DNA of 22,255 nt from Tieghemiomyces parasiticus (Eukaryota > Kickxellomycota > Dimargaritomycetes > Dimargaritales > Dimargaritaceae). The position numbers and the translations under genes are program-made. The first letter of the stretch is position 1. Every line of letters begins with the position of its first letter. Below, one piece after another: positions 10,312-18,954 of the stretch. The notes beneath the pieces are model-generated. The model searched no databases, was not told the DNA's origin, and saw only the letters and a program-made list of their open reading frames with translations. The DNA is taken from the NCBI GenBank assembly GCA_027575765.1, contig JANBPT010000806.1, positions 1 through 22,255 of the forward strand. The letters run 5' to 3'.

Positions 10312-10834
10312 GTTGGCCTGTATCCCTCCGTCCTGCCCCCGATTTACCAAGAGTAAAGGCCACACTATGAAAACTTTTGCAAACTATCTATCTTTTACCA
10401 GCTGGTAGAATTTTTTTTTCCCCGACAGGTGGCCCTACGAAAGCCCCTGCTAAAATAAGGTACTGCACTTGTACCGCTGACTTTTAGTACGAAGACCAGC
10501 AAGACGTACCCCTGTATAACCTACCCCTTCATTATCCTCTCCAATCACCACCGCCATCCTTCTGCAAGGTTCCAGCTCTCCGTATGCCGGCCACATTGCC
10601 TGTTGCTCTCGCCTTGGCCTATAAAATTTTATCCACTGGCTATCACAATTAATAGGTCATGTGATTTTAATCTGGTGGTACATAGATAGATCATCCTGTC
10701 TGCTCGGTGAGATGTAATACCCTGCTGCAGCATAACAAAATCGGTGAAATCGTTAAGGTACACGTGCTGCTTTACTGTAAAAGAGGCCATACGCGGCCAA
10801 AACAAGTGGGCTAGCGGGTACCCATCCGGTGTGA
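10312..10834. other. Intergenic region without supported features
   Basis: This sequence of mixed composition lies between the speculative 9721-10311 gene and the end of the broken glycine-rich gene. It includes a CACGTG hexamer near 10764 and some AT-rich runs. I see no coding frame or RNA gene that I can support. Confidence 0.4.
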
Positions 10835-11350
10835 CTAGTAAAGTCGTGTAAATAGAGTTGGGAATATATGACTGTCAGCAGTGGCGGTACAGGCAAGGAA
10901 GTTAAATCCACCTAAAGGCGAGACAAAACCTGCAATTTGGAAGCTGACGACCAAGTTAGTGGTAAGTGTGTTGTCTTTGGCGTGGACGTATTTATTTTTG
11001 ACGCTCTGGAAGGCCAATTTCTGCTTGACAAGCTTGTTAGCCTTGAGTCGGCTATCAGCCGCGAAGGTCGCGGAGTTGTAGCCGCCGTCGGGAGGGTAGA
11101 TGCTGACGTTGTAGCCCTTCCCACCGTAGCTCCCTTTGAAGCCTAGGTCATCATTACCATACCCTCCGGCGTTGCCCCCATTGTAACCATCGGCACTGTA
11201 ACCACCACCATAGCCTTTGCCATGGTACTGCAGGCTACCGTGGCCGCTGTCGCGTCCCTTGCCACTATTCAATTCACCCCCGTCGATAGTGGGTCCTTAG
11301 CTGGTGATGAAGGGGAATAGAAAAGCACTGGCGGTGATAGAAAACTTCAT
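10835..11350 (-). pseudogene. Broken paralogue of the secreted repeat-protein gene
   Basis: A single frame runs from ATG 11350 to TAG 10835, interrupted once by TAA at 11297-11299. The first 17 codons (MKFSITASAFLFPFITS) match the signal peptide of the intact gene at 12621-13712. The stop falls exactly where that protein has Gln18, consistent with a CAA to TAA change. After the stop the frame continues with a Gly/Tyr-rich stretch (HGKGYGGGYSADGYNGG), then IYPPDGGY and a module sharing LKANKLVKQKLAFQ with the paralogue. The module is 21 of 38 residues identical by eye. Where the paralogue ends, this frame runs on for about 35 unrelated residues, which suggests loss of the original stop or a changed end. 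The intact parts suggest recent inactivation. Alternatives are stop-codon readthrough, an undetected small intron or a sequencing error. Other genes here end normally at TAA and TAG, so a recoded genetic code is unlikely. Confidence 0.7.
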
Positions 11351-12620
11351 GGTGATTTCCGGTAATGAATTGGTGCGTATATACAATGAGATAATCATTG
11401 TTACTTAAGATGGTATTAATATACAGCTGCTGGTGAGCTGCTAGGGTTCTGACCTGGTTGTACCTACCTGGGATGTCTATACAGAACTCTCCTGGGCCTA
11501 GGCCAGGATGCTTTTACCGTCCCACCTAATACCGTGCCTGTCCTAACTATAAACGTATTGTGATCACAAGGGGATATACCTTTTCGCCACAGAAATCGTT
11601 CGGCAACCACATTTCAGACCGCTCCATGACCACAATCACTCCAGTGGGGGGGGGAGAGTTCGCGCCTAACTAATGGTACTTTGGGTATGAGCTATTCACG
11701 GTCTGGTTATCTTAACCCTTTCCTGGTGTAGTTGTTTCTTACCCTACTGAGGCCAAGGGCCTGGAACGCGGCCTCCTGCTGAATCAGGCAGTGTATATTG
11801 ACTATATCCCTATACAAGTAGCTTAATTACTCCTACCATTCTAACGAATGGTCTACCATCCTGGGTAGCTATATTATAGCTGCATATCGACTTTTGTCAG
11901 CCAACGGATATACACGCTGCAGCCCCTCCTACTTCACCTACGCCGATTTATCAGCAAATCAGACATGACTTCTCTTGACGCCGCACCCTCCGGGTAGAAA
12001 ATATTCCCAGATCTTCCATCCGTCATAGCCTAAGGATTTTAGCCGTGGTGCCAACGTTACCGAAATGGGACACCCTATTTAGGCCTAGTTTTGGTAATGA
12101 CGGGTGAGACCCGTAAGCAACTTCCTTGGTTAGGACCGACAGGGGTGGTATGCCGCATGGCGTAGGTTTTTAATATTAGGACATAGTTGTTGTCACGAAT
12201 CCATCGTGGGACACTATCAGCACGGATGAAAAGCTGAGGTCAAGGTTTACCAATATCCTTGTATACACAGGTGCCAAACTGCCGTTGTTTTCTCCATCCT
12301 GCTTTTACACAGAAGAGCCACGATGCACATCTAATTCCACTTCAAGTCAAAGCGCGAGAAAACGGAACAGTACTCTGTGCTTAATGGCGCCATATCAATT
12401 ATCACAACCATCTTAATCTATCTGGTCTGGACCCTTACCTAACCAGTCAACCCGTATGCTAGCTGAAAACCATCCGATTGGGCCAAATTTTATTCGACTA
12501 CGTTGTCAGATCAAGGCCAAGGCCACCGCTTAGAAATATAATGCCAATTACCGGTGCAAGGTAAAACGGTACGCGAAGGGTAGCCCTATAAATAGGTGTG
12601 GTCTGCATGATTGGTATGAT
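11351..12620. other. Intergenic region between the two paralogues
   Basis: About 1.27 kb, AT-richer than the genes, separate the two secreted-protein paralogues. I found no third copy of the KANK/KQKLA module and no other coding frame. Minor structures include a 15-base palindrome at 11867-11881 (AGCTATATTATAGCT), a run of nine G at 11646-11654, and TATA-like sequence just upstream of the broken gene near 11375-11425. Confidence 0.45.
12489..12494 (-). terminator. Possible polyadenylation signal of the repeat-protein gene
   Basis: AATAAA on the minus strand, about 127 bases beyond the stop codon at 12621. There is no transcript evidence. Confidence 0.35.
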
Positions 12621-13712
12621 CTAGTTGAGGACCGACACTTTGTTCTTGGCGCGGAGGTTCTTGTCCTTAACATTCTGGTATGCCAGCTTCTGCTTGCTAA
12701 ATTTGTTGGCCTTGATGTTGTTATCGACGGCGAAGATTGTGGGTGAGTAGCCACCGCTACGACGGTAGATGCCACCGCCGTAACCCAGCTTACCATCGAA
12801 ACCTCTACCGTAACCTAGGCTGCTATCAAACCCACCGCCGTAGCCTAGACCAAGGCCAAGGTCACGGCGGTAGATGTCGCCGCCGCTACCGTAACCGCTG
12901 CCATAGTCACCGCTGTCATAGCCGCTATCGTAGTCCATGCCGCCCTTGGTGCCCATGCCGCCGCTACCGTAACCGCTGTCATAGCCGCTACCGTAGCCCA
13001 TGTCGCCCTTGGTGCCCTTGCCGCTACCATGGTCCATGCCACCCTTGGTGCCCATTCCGCCGCTACCGTAACCGCTGTCATAGCCGCTACCGTAGCCCAT
13101 ATCGCCCTTGGTGCCCATGCCGCTACCATGGCCCATGCCACCCTTGGTGCCCATGCCGCTGCCATGGCTCAGACCATGACCGCCGTCGCGACGGTAGATG
13201 TCGTCGCCGCTACCGTAACCGCTGCCATAGTCACCGCTGTCATAGCCGCTATCGTAGTCCATGCCGCCCTTGGTGCCCTTGCCGCTATCGTAGTCCATGC
13301 CACCCTTGGTGCCCTTGCCGCCGCTGCCGTAACCGCTGTCATAGCCGCTGCCGTAGCCCATGTCGCCCTTGGTGCCCTTGCCGCTATCGTAGTCCATGCC
13401 ACCCTTGGTGCCCATGCCGCCGCTACCGTAACCGCTGTCATAGCCGCTGCCGTAGCCCATGTCGCCCTTGGTGTCCTTGCCGCTATCATAGCCCATGTCG
13501 TCCTTGGTACTCTTGCCGCTATCATAGCCCATGTCGTCCTTGGTGCCCTTGCTACTATCATAGTCCATCCCGGCCTTGGTGCCCTTGCTGCTACCATGGT
13601 CCATGCCGTCCTTGGTGCTCAATCCGCTATCAAGACCGTCGCTGCCAAAATCGGGGTCCTGGGCGACAGCGAGGGCAATCAGACAAGCACTAGCGAGGAT
13701 CAGGAGCTTCAT
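12621..13712 (-). CDS. Secreted Gly/Asp/Tyr-rich repeat protein with Arg-Arg sites
   Basis: The protein has 363 residues. Residues 1-17 form a clear signal peptide (MKLLILASACLIALAVA, cleavage likely before Gln18), so it should enter the secretory pathway. Residues 19-310 are low-complexity repeats built from GTKGDMGYGSGYDSG, GTKGGMDYDSGK and related units, rich in Gly, Asp, Tyr, Ser and Lys, with no cysteine after the signal peptide. Three copies of an IYRR motif occur at 172-175, 280-283 and 315-318. Arg-Arg is a usual kexin (Kex2) cleavage site. The last 45 residues (319-363), directly after the third site, are not repetitive. They contain IKANKFSKQKLAYQNVKDK and are conserved in the neighbouring broken paralogue. 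I do not recognise a named family. A repeat precursor releasing peptides, or a tyrosine-rich wall or adhesive protein, are both inferences. A TATAAAAG lies 172 bases upstream of the ATG. No intron is needed. Confidence 0.8.
   Translation of the reverse strand: MKLLILASACLIALAVAQDPDFGSDGLDSGLSTKDGMDHGSSKGTKAGMDYDSSKGTKDDMGYDSGKSTKDDMGYDSGKDTKGDMGYGSGYDSGYGSGGMGTKGGMDYDSGKGTKGDMGYGSGYDSGYGSGGKGTKGGMDYDSGKGTKGGMDYDSGYDSGDYGSGYGSGDDIYRRDGGHGLSHGSGMGTKGGMGHGSGMGTKGDMGYGSGYDSGYGSGGMGTKGGMDHGSGKGTKGDMGYGSGYDSGYGSGGMGTKGGMDYDSGYDSGDYGSGYGSGGDIYRRDLGLGLGYGGGFDSSLGYGRGFDGKLGYGGGIYRRSGGYSPTIFAVDNNIKANKFSKQKLAYQNVKDKNLRAKNKVSVLN
12861..13475 (-). repeat. Internal tandem and segmental repeats in the secreted protein gene
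   Basis: A 21-residue unit starting GTKGDMGYGSGYDSGYGSGG occurs four times, at about residues 80-100, 113-133, 200-220 and 233-253. A longer unit ending in IYRRD occurs at 146-176 and 254-284. The spacing shows one large duplication of about 108-120 residues (80-176 versus 200-284), with a 12-residue unit gained or lost between copies. Confidence 0.85.
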
Positions 13713-15620
13713 GATGAGAACCGTCGGGTGAACGATGAAAGGAGGCGAGGGAGAAACGGTGAGAAATGAAAGGAAGAGGAAAAATGTAGACTAGTGTTTA
13801 GATACGCGGCTACTGGAGTAGTAGTTGGCAGTGGAAGTAGATAGTAGTGGATGCTTTTCTAGCGTCAGTGGAACGAAGATGCTCTTTTATAAGTAGCTGC
13901 CCGCACCCCTACGAGCCCCATATACCATCTTACAGGCCTCTTCCGATCTCCTTGTTAAAATGCTTAATCTGACTACATATATCACTGACACGTCTGACCT
14001 GTAATCTACACACTCGAAACCACTACCGTATACATCTTGCAAAAGCTTATCAATCATGGACTACGGCTCAGTGGTGGTATTGGCACAGATCGTCGGCTCC
14101 GGTCATTTCATAGGTAGCAGCTGTCAAACTGAATCTGGGTTGGGCAACGTGGCTGAGCCGCTAGAGTTATTGTCCCGGGAGGATTACTGTCGACCGCACC
14201 TCTATCGGTCAACTTATTAGGCATGATAGATTTCAATGACCTGGTATGATAAATTGTATTACCCCTTGTTCCTGGCGACTATGCGCAGGTTATGCGCCTA
14301 GAATCACCATGCCTACTCAGTATGTGACCCTGAATGCCGCCGCCCCCCCCCACCTCAGATAAACGGCAGTTTGGTGGAACAAAGAATCCCTCTTATTTGT
14401 GTTATCTATCGCAGACTTAAATGTGGTACGCCACTGGGTTGTAAGATATTGTGTATGTTAAAGTATATGTAGATGATAGGAATTGTTAGAGTGTGATGGT
14501 GTGGAGATAGGAGCTGCTTTCGACCCCTGTGGAGGGCGTATAGAGAACGAGAAAAGAAGGGCACGAAGCCGGATGGTGAATCGTTCTATACCTCTTGCTG
14601 TTGTCTCACCTTCTGGGCGACTCTCAGCATCTGAGCGAGGTGTGGTTGACCAGGGGATGAGATCACCCCTCCCGCCTCACCACACAATTGTAATCAGTAC
14701 CTTCCCAAGGAGAAGTTATTCAGATATATGCCTTTTATCCCGGCCGCAACTAGCCAACTATTAATCATTGTAATAAACTAGAACTCCATGAGGCTTTAAT
14801 GATTGAGTAATAGCCATACTACCACGCCAAAGGAAGTAGTACATGTACTATAACGTCTGGTAGCGAGGAAGTCTGCATCACTAGTCAGTCATAGATTGAT
14901 GAATCAATAACTCTCGGGTCCCAGGGTTGGTTGAAAACCACAAGGTAGGTGAAAGTCTTTGGGGGGTCAAGTGACCACAAGTAAAAGCGAATGAAAGCAA
15001 AATAAAGAAGAAAACGTCCTGAAGCGAGCGAGCGAAGAAAGCTAATAAATGAAACCTATACTAAAGGTGTAGCCATACGATTGGGGTCAAGTGGGTGGGT
15101 TATTTGCCTGGTTGAAAGGCGAGCGAAATAGATAAGAGACTTATCACCATTACCTTAATGAGTAGAGCGAACGCGCTCATGAGAGACTGGACGGGGCGAC
15201 ACGGTTAGGCCGGCGATGGGAATGACAGACTAGATGAGTGATCGGGAAGGTGAAGGGGGGAGGGTGAGGCAGGGCAGATGGTTAGTTCATATAGATGCCA
15301 CACCGCGGCGACTTCCCGACAGACATTGTTGAAATACGTCGGGAAGAGCAAACGACTACAACAGCTGCCGACGGGATGTTGGACAAGTCACCATCTGAGG
15401 TAAAAAGAGGTCCGGGGGGGGAACTAGAAAACACTTGAGTCCTACTGAATTCCCAAAAACCCCACCACTCTCCCTTCCTCGTGATCATGCTTCGGCAACA
15501 GCATCCCGTCGGTCGCCGCGGCGGGCATCCCACACTGTTGAAGCGAGGAGGACATGTTTGTTCTACACGAAGAAACATCGGCAGCTGCCTCACTGCTAGT
15601 CTGAGCGGAGTTCACGCCGA
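13713..15620. other. Long intergenic region without supported genes
   Basis: About 1.9 kb lie between the start of the repeat-protein gene and the end of the methionine synthase gene. It includes the TATA element listed separately, C-rich and G-rich homopolymer runs near 14342 and 15414, and a purine-rich stretch near 14990-15060. Frames at 14483-14764 (+) and 15282-15593 (-) have no protein-like pattern. No RNA gene was seen. Confidence 0.45.
13884..13891 (-). promoter_or_regulatory. TATA box of the secreted repeat-protein gene
   Basis: TATAAAAG on the minus strand, 172 bases upstream of the start codon, in the expected orientation. This is the clearest TATA element in the window. A strong, regulated promoter would suit a secreted structural or effector-like protein, but that is inference. 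Confidence 0.5.
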
Positions 15621-18008
15621 CTACTGGGACCCGGCATCGGTAACCTTATCGGCGTACCGGCGACGGAACTCGGCAGCGGTGGCCGTCAGGTTACGCAGGG
15701 AGCTCTCGACCTCGGGCCAACCACGGGTCTTGAGACCGCAGTCGGGGTTGAGCCAGATCAACTGGTACGGCAGGTACTCAAGTAGAGCGGCGAGGCGCTC
15801 GTTCATCTCCTGTACGGAGGGTACGCGGGGAGAGTGGATATCGTAGAGACCCGGACCCGACGCGTTATGGTAGCCATAGCGGTCGAAGGCACGAAGCAGC
15901 TTAAGGTCGGAGCGGCTGTTTTCGATGGTAATCACGTCGGCGTCCATGCGCTGGATAGCTGGGAAGATATCGTTGAAATCCGAGTAACACATATGCGTAT
16001 GAATCTGAGTGATATCCTGCACCGAAGAGCTGGACAGAAGGAACGCGTCAACGGCCCATTCCAGGTAGTCGTCCCAGTCGGAGCGACGTAGCGGGAGGCC
16101 CTCGCGGATGGCCGGCTCATCAATCTGGATGGTACGGATCCCAGCCTTCTCCAGGTCGTTCACTTCATCGCGGATGGCCAGGGCGAGTTGGCTGGCGGTG
16201 ACGGATCGGGCCTGGTCGTCACGCACAAAAGACCACTGCAGACAGGTTACCGGGCCCGTCAGCATCCCCTTCATGGGCTTCGGAGTCAGGGACTGAGCAT
16301 ACAGCGACCAATCGACAGTCATGGGGTTGGGACGGTCGACATCACCATAGATAATCGGGGGCTTCACACAGCGAGTGCCGTACGAAGACACCCAGCCGTT
16401 GGCGGTGAACACGTACCCGCGGAGCTTCTCACCGAAGTACTCAACCATATCATTACGTTCAAATTCGCCATGCACCAGGACATCCAGGCCAATGTCCTCC
16501 TGGAGACGGACGCAACGCTCAGTCTCGCGGCGAAGGAAATCGTCGTAGGCTTCGGCAGTAAGATCCCCACGCTTAAACTTGAGGCGGGCCTGGCGGACCT
16601 CCTTAGTCTGTGGGAAGGACCCGATGGTGGTGGTGGGAAAGAGTGGGAGACGCTGGGCGGCCCGCTGCTGCGGGTAGCGGTCGTTGAAAGGGGTGGCACG
16701 GCGGCACATGTCCGGGGTGACAACGGCCAGGCGGTCCTGAACCAAGGGATTCACCACCCGGTTCGAAGAGCGACGGGCAGCCTGGGATTGGCGATTGGCC
16801 TCCAGGACGGCAGCCACCTGGGGGTCCAGGCCGGCGTTATCTGCGGAGGCACCGGCTACCGCCAGTACACGCAGCTCGTCGAGCTTCTCGGTGGCGAACG
16901 CCAACCAGTCTTTGATTTCGGGGTCGAGGGTGGTTTCAAACTCCAGGGAGAAGGGAGAGTGGAGCAGGGAGCACGAGGTAGCTACCCAGGTACGTTCTGG
17001 ACCACGCTGGGCTACGACCTTCCGCACAACGTCAAGGGCAGAATTGAGGTCAGTCTTCCAGATATTGCGACCGTTGATCACGCCGAGGGACAGGATCCAG
17101 TCGGCCGGCACGGCATCCAGGGCAGCCTTGATCTGATCCGGACTGCGGACGAGATCAATGTGGAGGCCGTGGACAGGCAGTCGTTTGATCAAGTCAAGGC
17201 AATTATTGACACGCTCGAAATAGGTGGTGAGGATGAGACGAAGAGAGGCAGGGAGATCGACAGCCAGGTAATCATAGGCGGTTCGGTAAGCCTCGGCCAT
17301 GCCCACGGTAAAGTCCATGCCTAGAAACGGCTCATCAATCTGTACGTTGGTAGCGCCAGCCTCTGCGAGCAGGGCCAGGAGCTTAACATACTCGGGTAGG
17401 AGACGGGGGAGGAGAGAGAGGCAGTCAAACTCGGCAGTGCTCGACACAGCCGTGGCGCCGCCAGTCCCGGTGACCTTGCTAAGTAGAAGGAAGCTCACGG
17501 GACCCAGCACGACTGGCTTGGCGGCGATCCCGAGGGCCTGGGCCTCACGCAGATGGGCTACGATGGCCGGGTCGTCGCTCAAGGTGAAGGTCTGGTCGGT
17601 GGCCACCTCGGGAACGATGAAATGGTAGTTGGTGTCGAACCATTTCTTCATTTCCATGGCCGGGACGTCAACCTTGTCACCGGTGGTGGGATGAGCACCC
17701 TGCAAACCACGGCCCATGGCAAAGTACTGGGCAAGACCGCGCGGGATGGTCTGGTAGCGTTGCGGGACGGCGTTGAACAGGTAGGCGGTGTCCAGAACGG
17801 TATCATAAAGCGAGAAGTCACCGACGGGGATCTGGTCGATACCGCGATCACGCTGCAGCTGCCAGTGCTTGGCACGCAAGGCCTGGGCGCCGTGCAGGAG
17901 GTCGGCCTCGGTCTGCTTACCGGCCCAGAAACCCTCAATGAGTTTCTTGAGCTCACGCTGGGCACCGATGCGGGGGAAGCCAATAATGGATGACTGGAGG
18001 GTAGCCAT
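15621..18008 (-). CDS. MET6: Cobalamin-independent methionine synthase
   Basis: A 795-residue MetE/Met6 enzyme that transfers the methyl group of 5-methyltetrahydrofolate polyglutamate to homocysteine, the last step of methionine synthesis, in the cytosol. It has the usual two barrels. The N-terminal half starts IIGFPRIGAQRELK and includes IPVGDFSLYD and NVQIDEP. The C-terminal half starts near PTTTIGSFPQTKE (458). Zinc ligands are His672 and Cys674 (THMCYSDF), Glu696 (TIENSRS) and Cys757 (NPDCGLK). The catalytic His725 lies in YDIHSPRVP. The length slightly exceeds the usual fungal 765-770 residues, partly through small insertions near 180-195 and 380-420. The start is an excellent Kozak context, CCACCATGG. 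No intron. A TATAAG lies about 180 bases upstream (18189-18194), and CCAAT elements occur at 18291 and 18461; their use is unproven. Confidence 0.97.
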   Translation of the reverse strand: MATLQSSIIGFPRIGAQRELKKLIEGFWAGKQTEADLLHGAQALRAKHWQLQRDRGIDQIPVGDFSLYDTVLDTAYLFNAVPQRYQTIPRGLAQYFAMGRGLQGAHPTTGDKVDVPAMEMKKWFDTNYHFIVPEVATDQTFTLSDDPAIVAHLREAQALGIAAKPVVLGPVSFLLLSKVTGTGGATAVSSTAEFDCLSLLPRLLPEYVKLLALLAEAGATNVQIDEPFLGMDFTVGMAEAYRTAYDYLAVDLPASLRLILTTYFERVNNCLDLIKRLPVHGLHIDLVRSPDQIKAALDAVPADWILSLGVINGRNIWKTDLNSALDVVRKVVAQRGPERTWVATSCSLLHSPFSLEFETTLDPEIKDWLAFATEKLDELRVLAVAGASADNAGLDPQVAAVLEANRQSQAARRSSNRVVNPLVQDRLAVVTPDMCRRATPFNDRYPQQRAAQRLPLFPTTTIGSFPQTKEVRQARLKFKRGDLTAEAYDDFLRRETERCVRLQEDIGLDVLVHGEFERNDMVEYFGEKLRGYVFTANGWVSSYGTRCVKPPIIYGDVDRPNPMTVDWSLYAQSLTPKPMKGMLTGPVTCLQWSFVRDDQARSVTASQLALAIRDEVNDLEKAGIRTIQIDEPAIREGLPLRRSDWDDYLEWAVDAFLLSSSSVQDITQIHTHMCYSDFNDIFPAIQRMDADVITIENSRSDLKLLRAFDRYGYHNASGPGLYDIHSPRVPSVQEMNERLAALLEYLPYQLIWLNPDCGLKTRGWPEVESSLRNLTATAAEFRRRYADKVTDAGSQ

Positions 18009-18594
18009 GGTGGATTGGGGTTCGAAGGTGGAAGGGGTTCGTCGGAAGACAAGGGGGGGGTTGGAGCGTAGTACAGGATATACGGTGTGAATTTATGCAG
18101 AGGCGGAAGGTGCTTTGGGGACGTGGAATCGAAGAGACGTGGTAGAAAGGAATGGATGGTTAGCTTTTCATGGCGGCTGCATCAGTTTCTTATATGGCGA
18201 AGAGCTAAGGCAATCCATGGGCTCCCTTTTAGTGGCCAACTGGGGGGCCATGGCTATGACTCCTTACCGTCTATGCATCATATGGACAGGCCAATAGGCT
18301 CTCGCTCAAAACTGCACATAGAGGAAATTAGATTAAGGTCCCACCCGCCATTATCACCTGGCTGCACACACACAGGAGGCACAACTGGGGCTACCGTCGC
18401 CTGGATATAATGATGTATCGTTGGCAGTGATGAGCACCTCCCCCAGATACCTCATGCTGACCAATCACAACATTAGGATATGGTGCCATGGACTTGTCAG
18501 TGGTCGACCGGATGGGAGTTGGCGATGGGAAGATGGGGATCCCTTGACGGTCGCCCGGTCCCCTGGCCCGTCACTAAGCCAATGACCTTATGAG
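18009..18594. other. MET6 upstream region
   Basis: This is the probable promoter and leader of MET6. It contains a G-rich run near 18050, a possible TATAAG on the minus strand at 18189-18194, two CCAAT pentamers at 18291-18295 and 18461-18465, and a short CA run near 18366. No CACGTG site is present. No gene is supported. Confidence 0.4.
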
Positions 18595-18954
18595 TCATTC
18601 AGCGAGGGGGGAAGGTGAGTAACGCGCGTTCGCAGTGTGGCCAGGGGTAGGGATTGTGTCCAATTGACGACTGGCCTGCTGCAAGGCCATGTCTGCAACT
18701 GCTTCATCCGCACTAGAGGAGGACTTCAGGGGGTGACTACTGCCATACTTCCAGTGTCTGACGCCGAGACGCCGGCTGATTAGGAAAGCGTGGCGGCATG
18801 CCGGAGGTCGGCCGGTAAGGTTGTACCGATAGCAACCGCGGTTGACGAAATAGTGACACCCCACACTTGTAGCTCCTATGGCCAGCGGGAATGGCCGTCT
18901 GGCTGTGGCATAGACGACAGGATGATGAGCATCTGTTGTCATGATGGGTTGCAT
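18595..18954 (-). CDS. Small protein of unknown function
   Basis: A 119-residue frame from ATG 18954 (MQPIMTTDAHHPVVYATARR). A second ATG lies four codons in, and an upstream ATG at 19068 would add 38 residues of poorer composition. It continues PFPLAIGATSVGCHYFVNRG and RHAFLISRRLGVRHWKYG, then a Ser/Ala-rich tail. The mostly GC-ending codons and well-mixed composition look like real coding sequence. The basic, modestly hydrophobic first half recalls small mitochondrial inner-membrane proteins, but there is no strong transmembrane run and I cannot assign a family. It sits between MET6 and the divergent heme gene, about 690 bases from the latter's ATG. Confidence 0.45.
   Translation of the reverse strand: MQPIMTTDAHHPVVYATARRPFPLAIGATSVGCHYFVNRGCYRYNLTGRPPACRHAFLISRRLGVRHWKYGSSHPLKSSSSADEAVADMALQQASRQLDTIPTPGHTANARYSPSPLAE

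Noticed and set aside
11297..11299. Reassigned stop codon (TAA read as Gln).
   Set aside because: All conserved genes in the window end at ordinary stop codons near the expected length and have no internal TAA or TAG, so a nonstandard nuclear code is not supported.
12621..13712. A collagen-like or silk-like structural protein call.
   Set aside because: There is no Gly-X-Y triplet periodicity with proline and no poly-Ala blocks, so only a neutral Gly/Asp/Tyr-rich description is justified.
12737..13769. Long plus-strand frames opposite the repeat-protein gene (12737-13693 and 13029-13769).
   Set aside because: They are reverse-strand shadows of the tandem repeat. Their Arg/Cys/Pro and Ala/Val repeats follow from the repeated codons, and they lack signal peptides or domains. 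The minus-strand frame has a signal peptide and a conserved C-terminus.
14483..14764. A 93-residue plus-strand frame.
   Set aside because: It has no protein-like pattern, no recognisable motif and no good start context, in a region with scattered stops in all frames.
16188..17324. A 378-residue plus-strand frame inside MET6.
   Set aside because: It is antisense to a certain MetE coding region whose high-GC third positions keep the opposite strand open.
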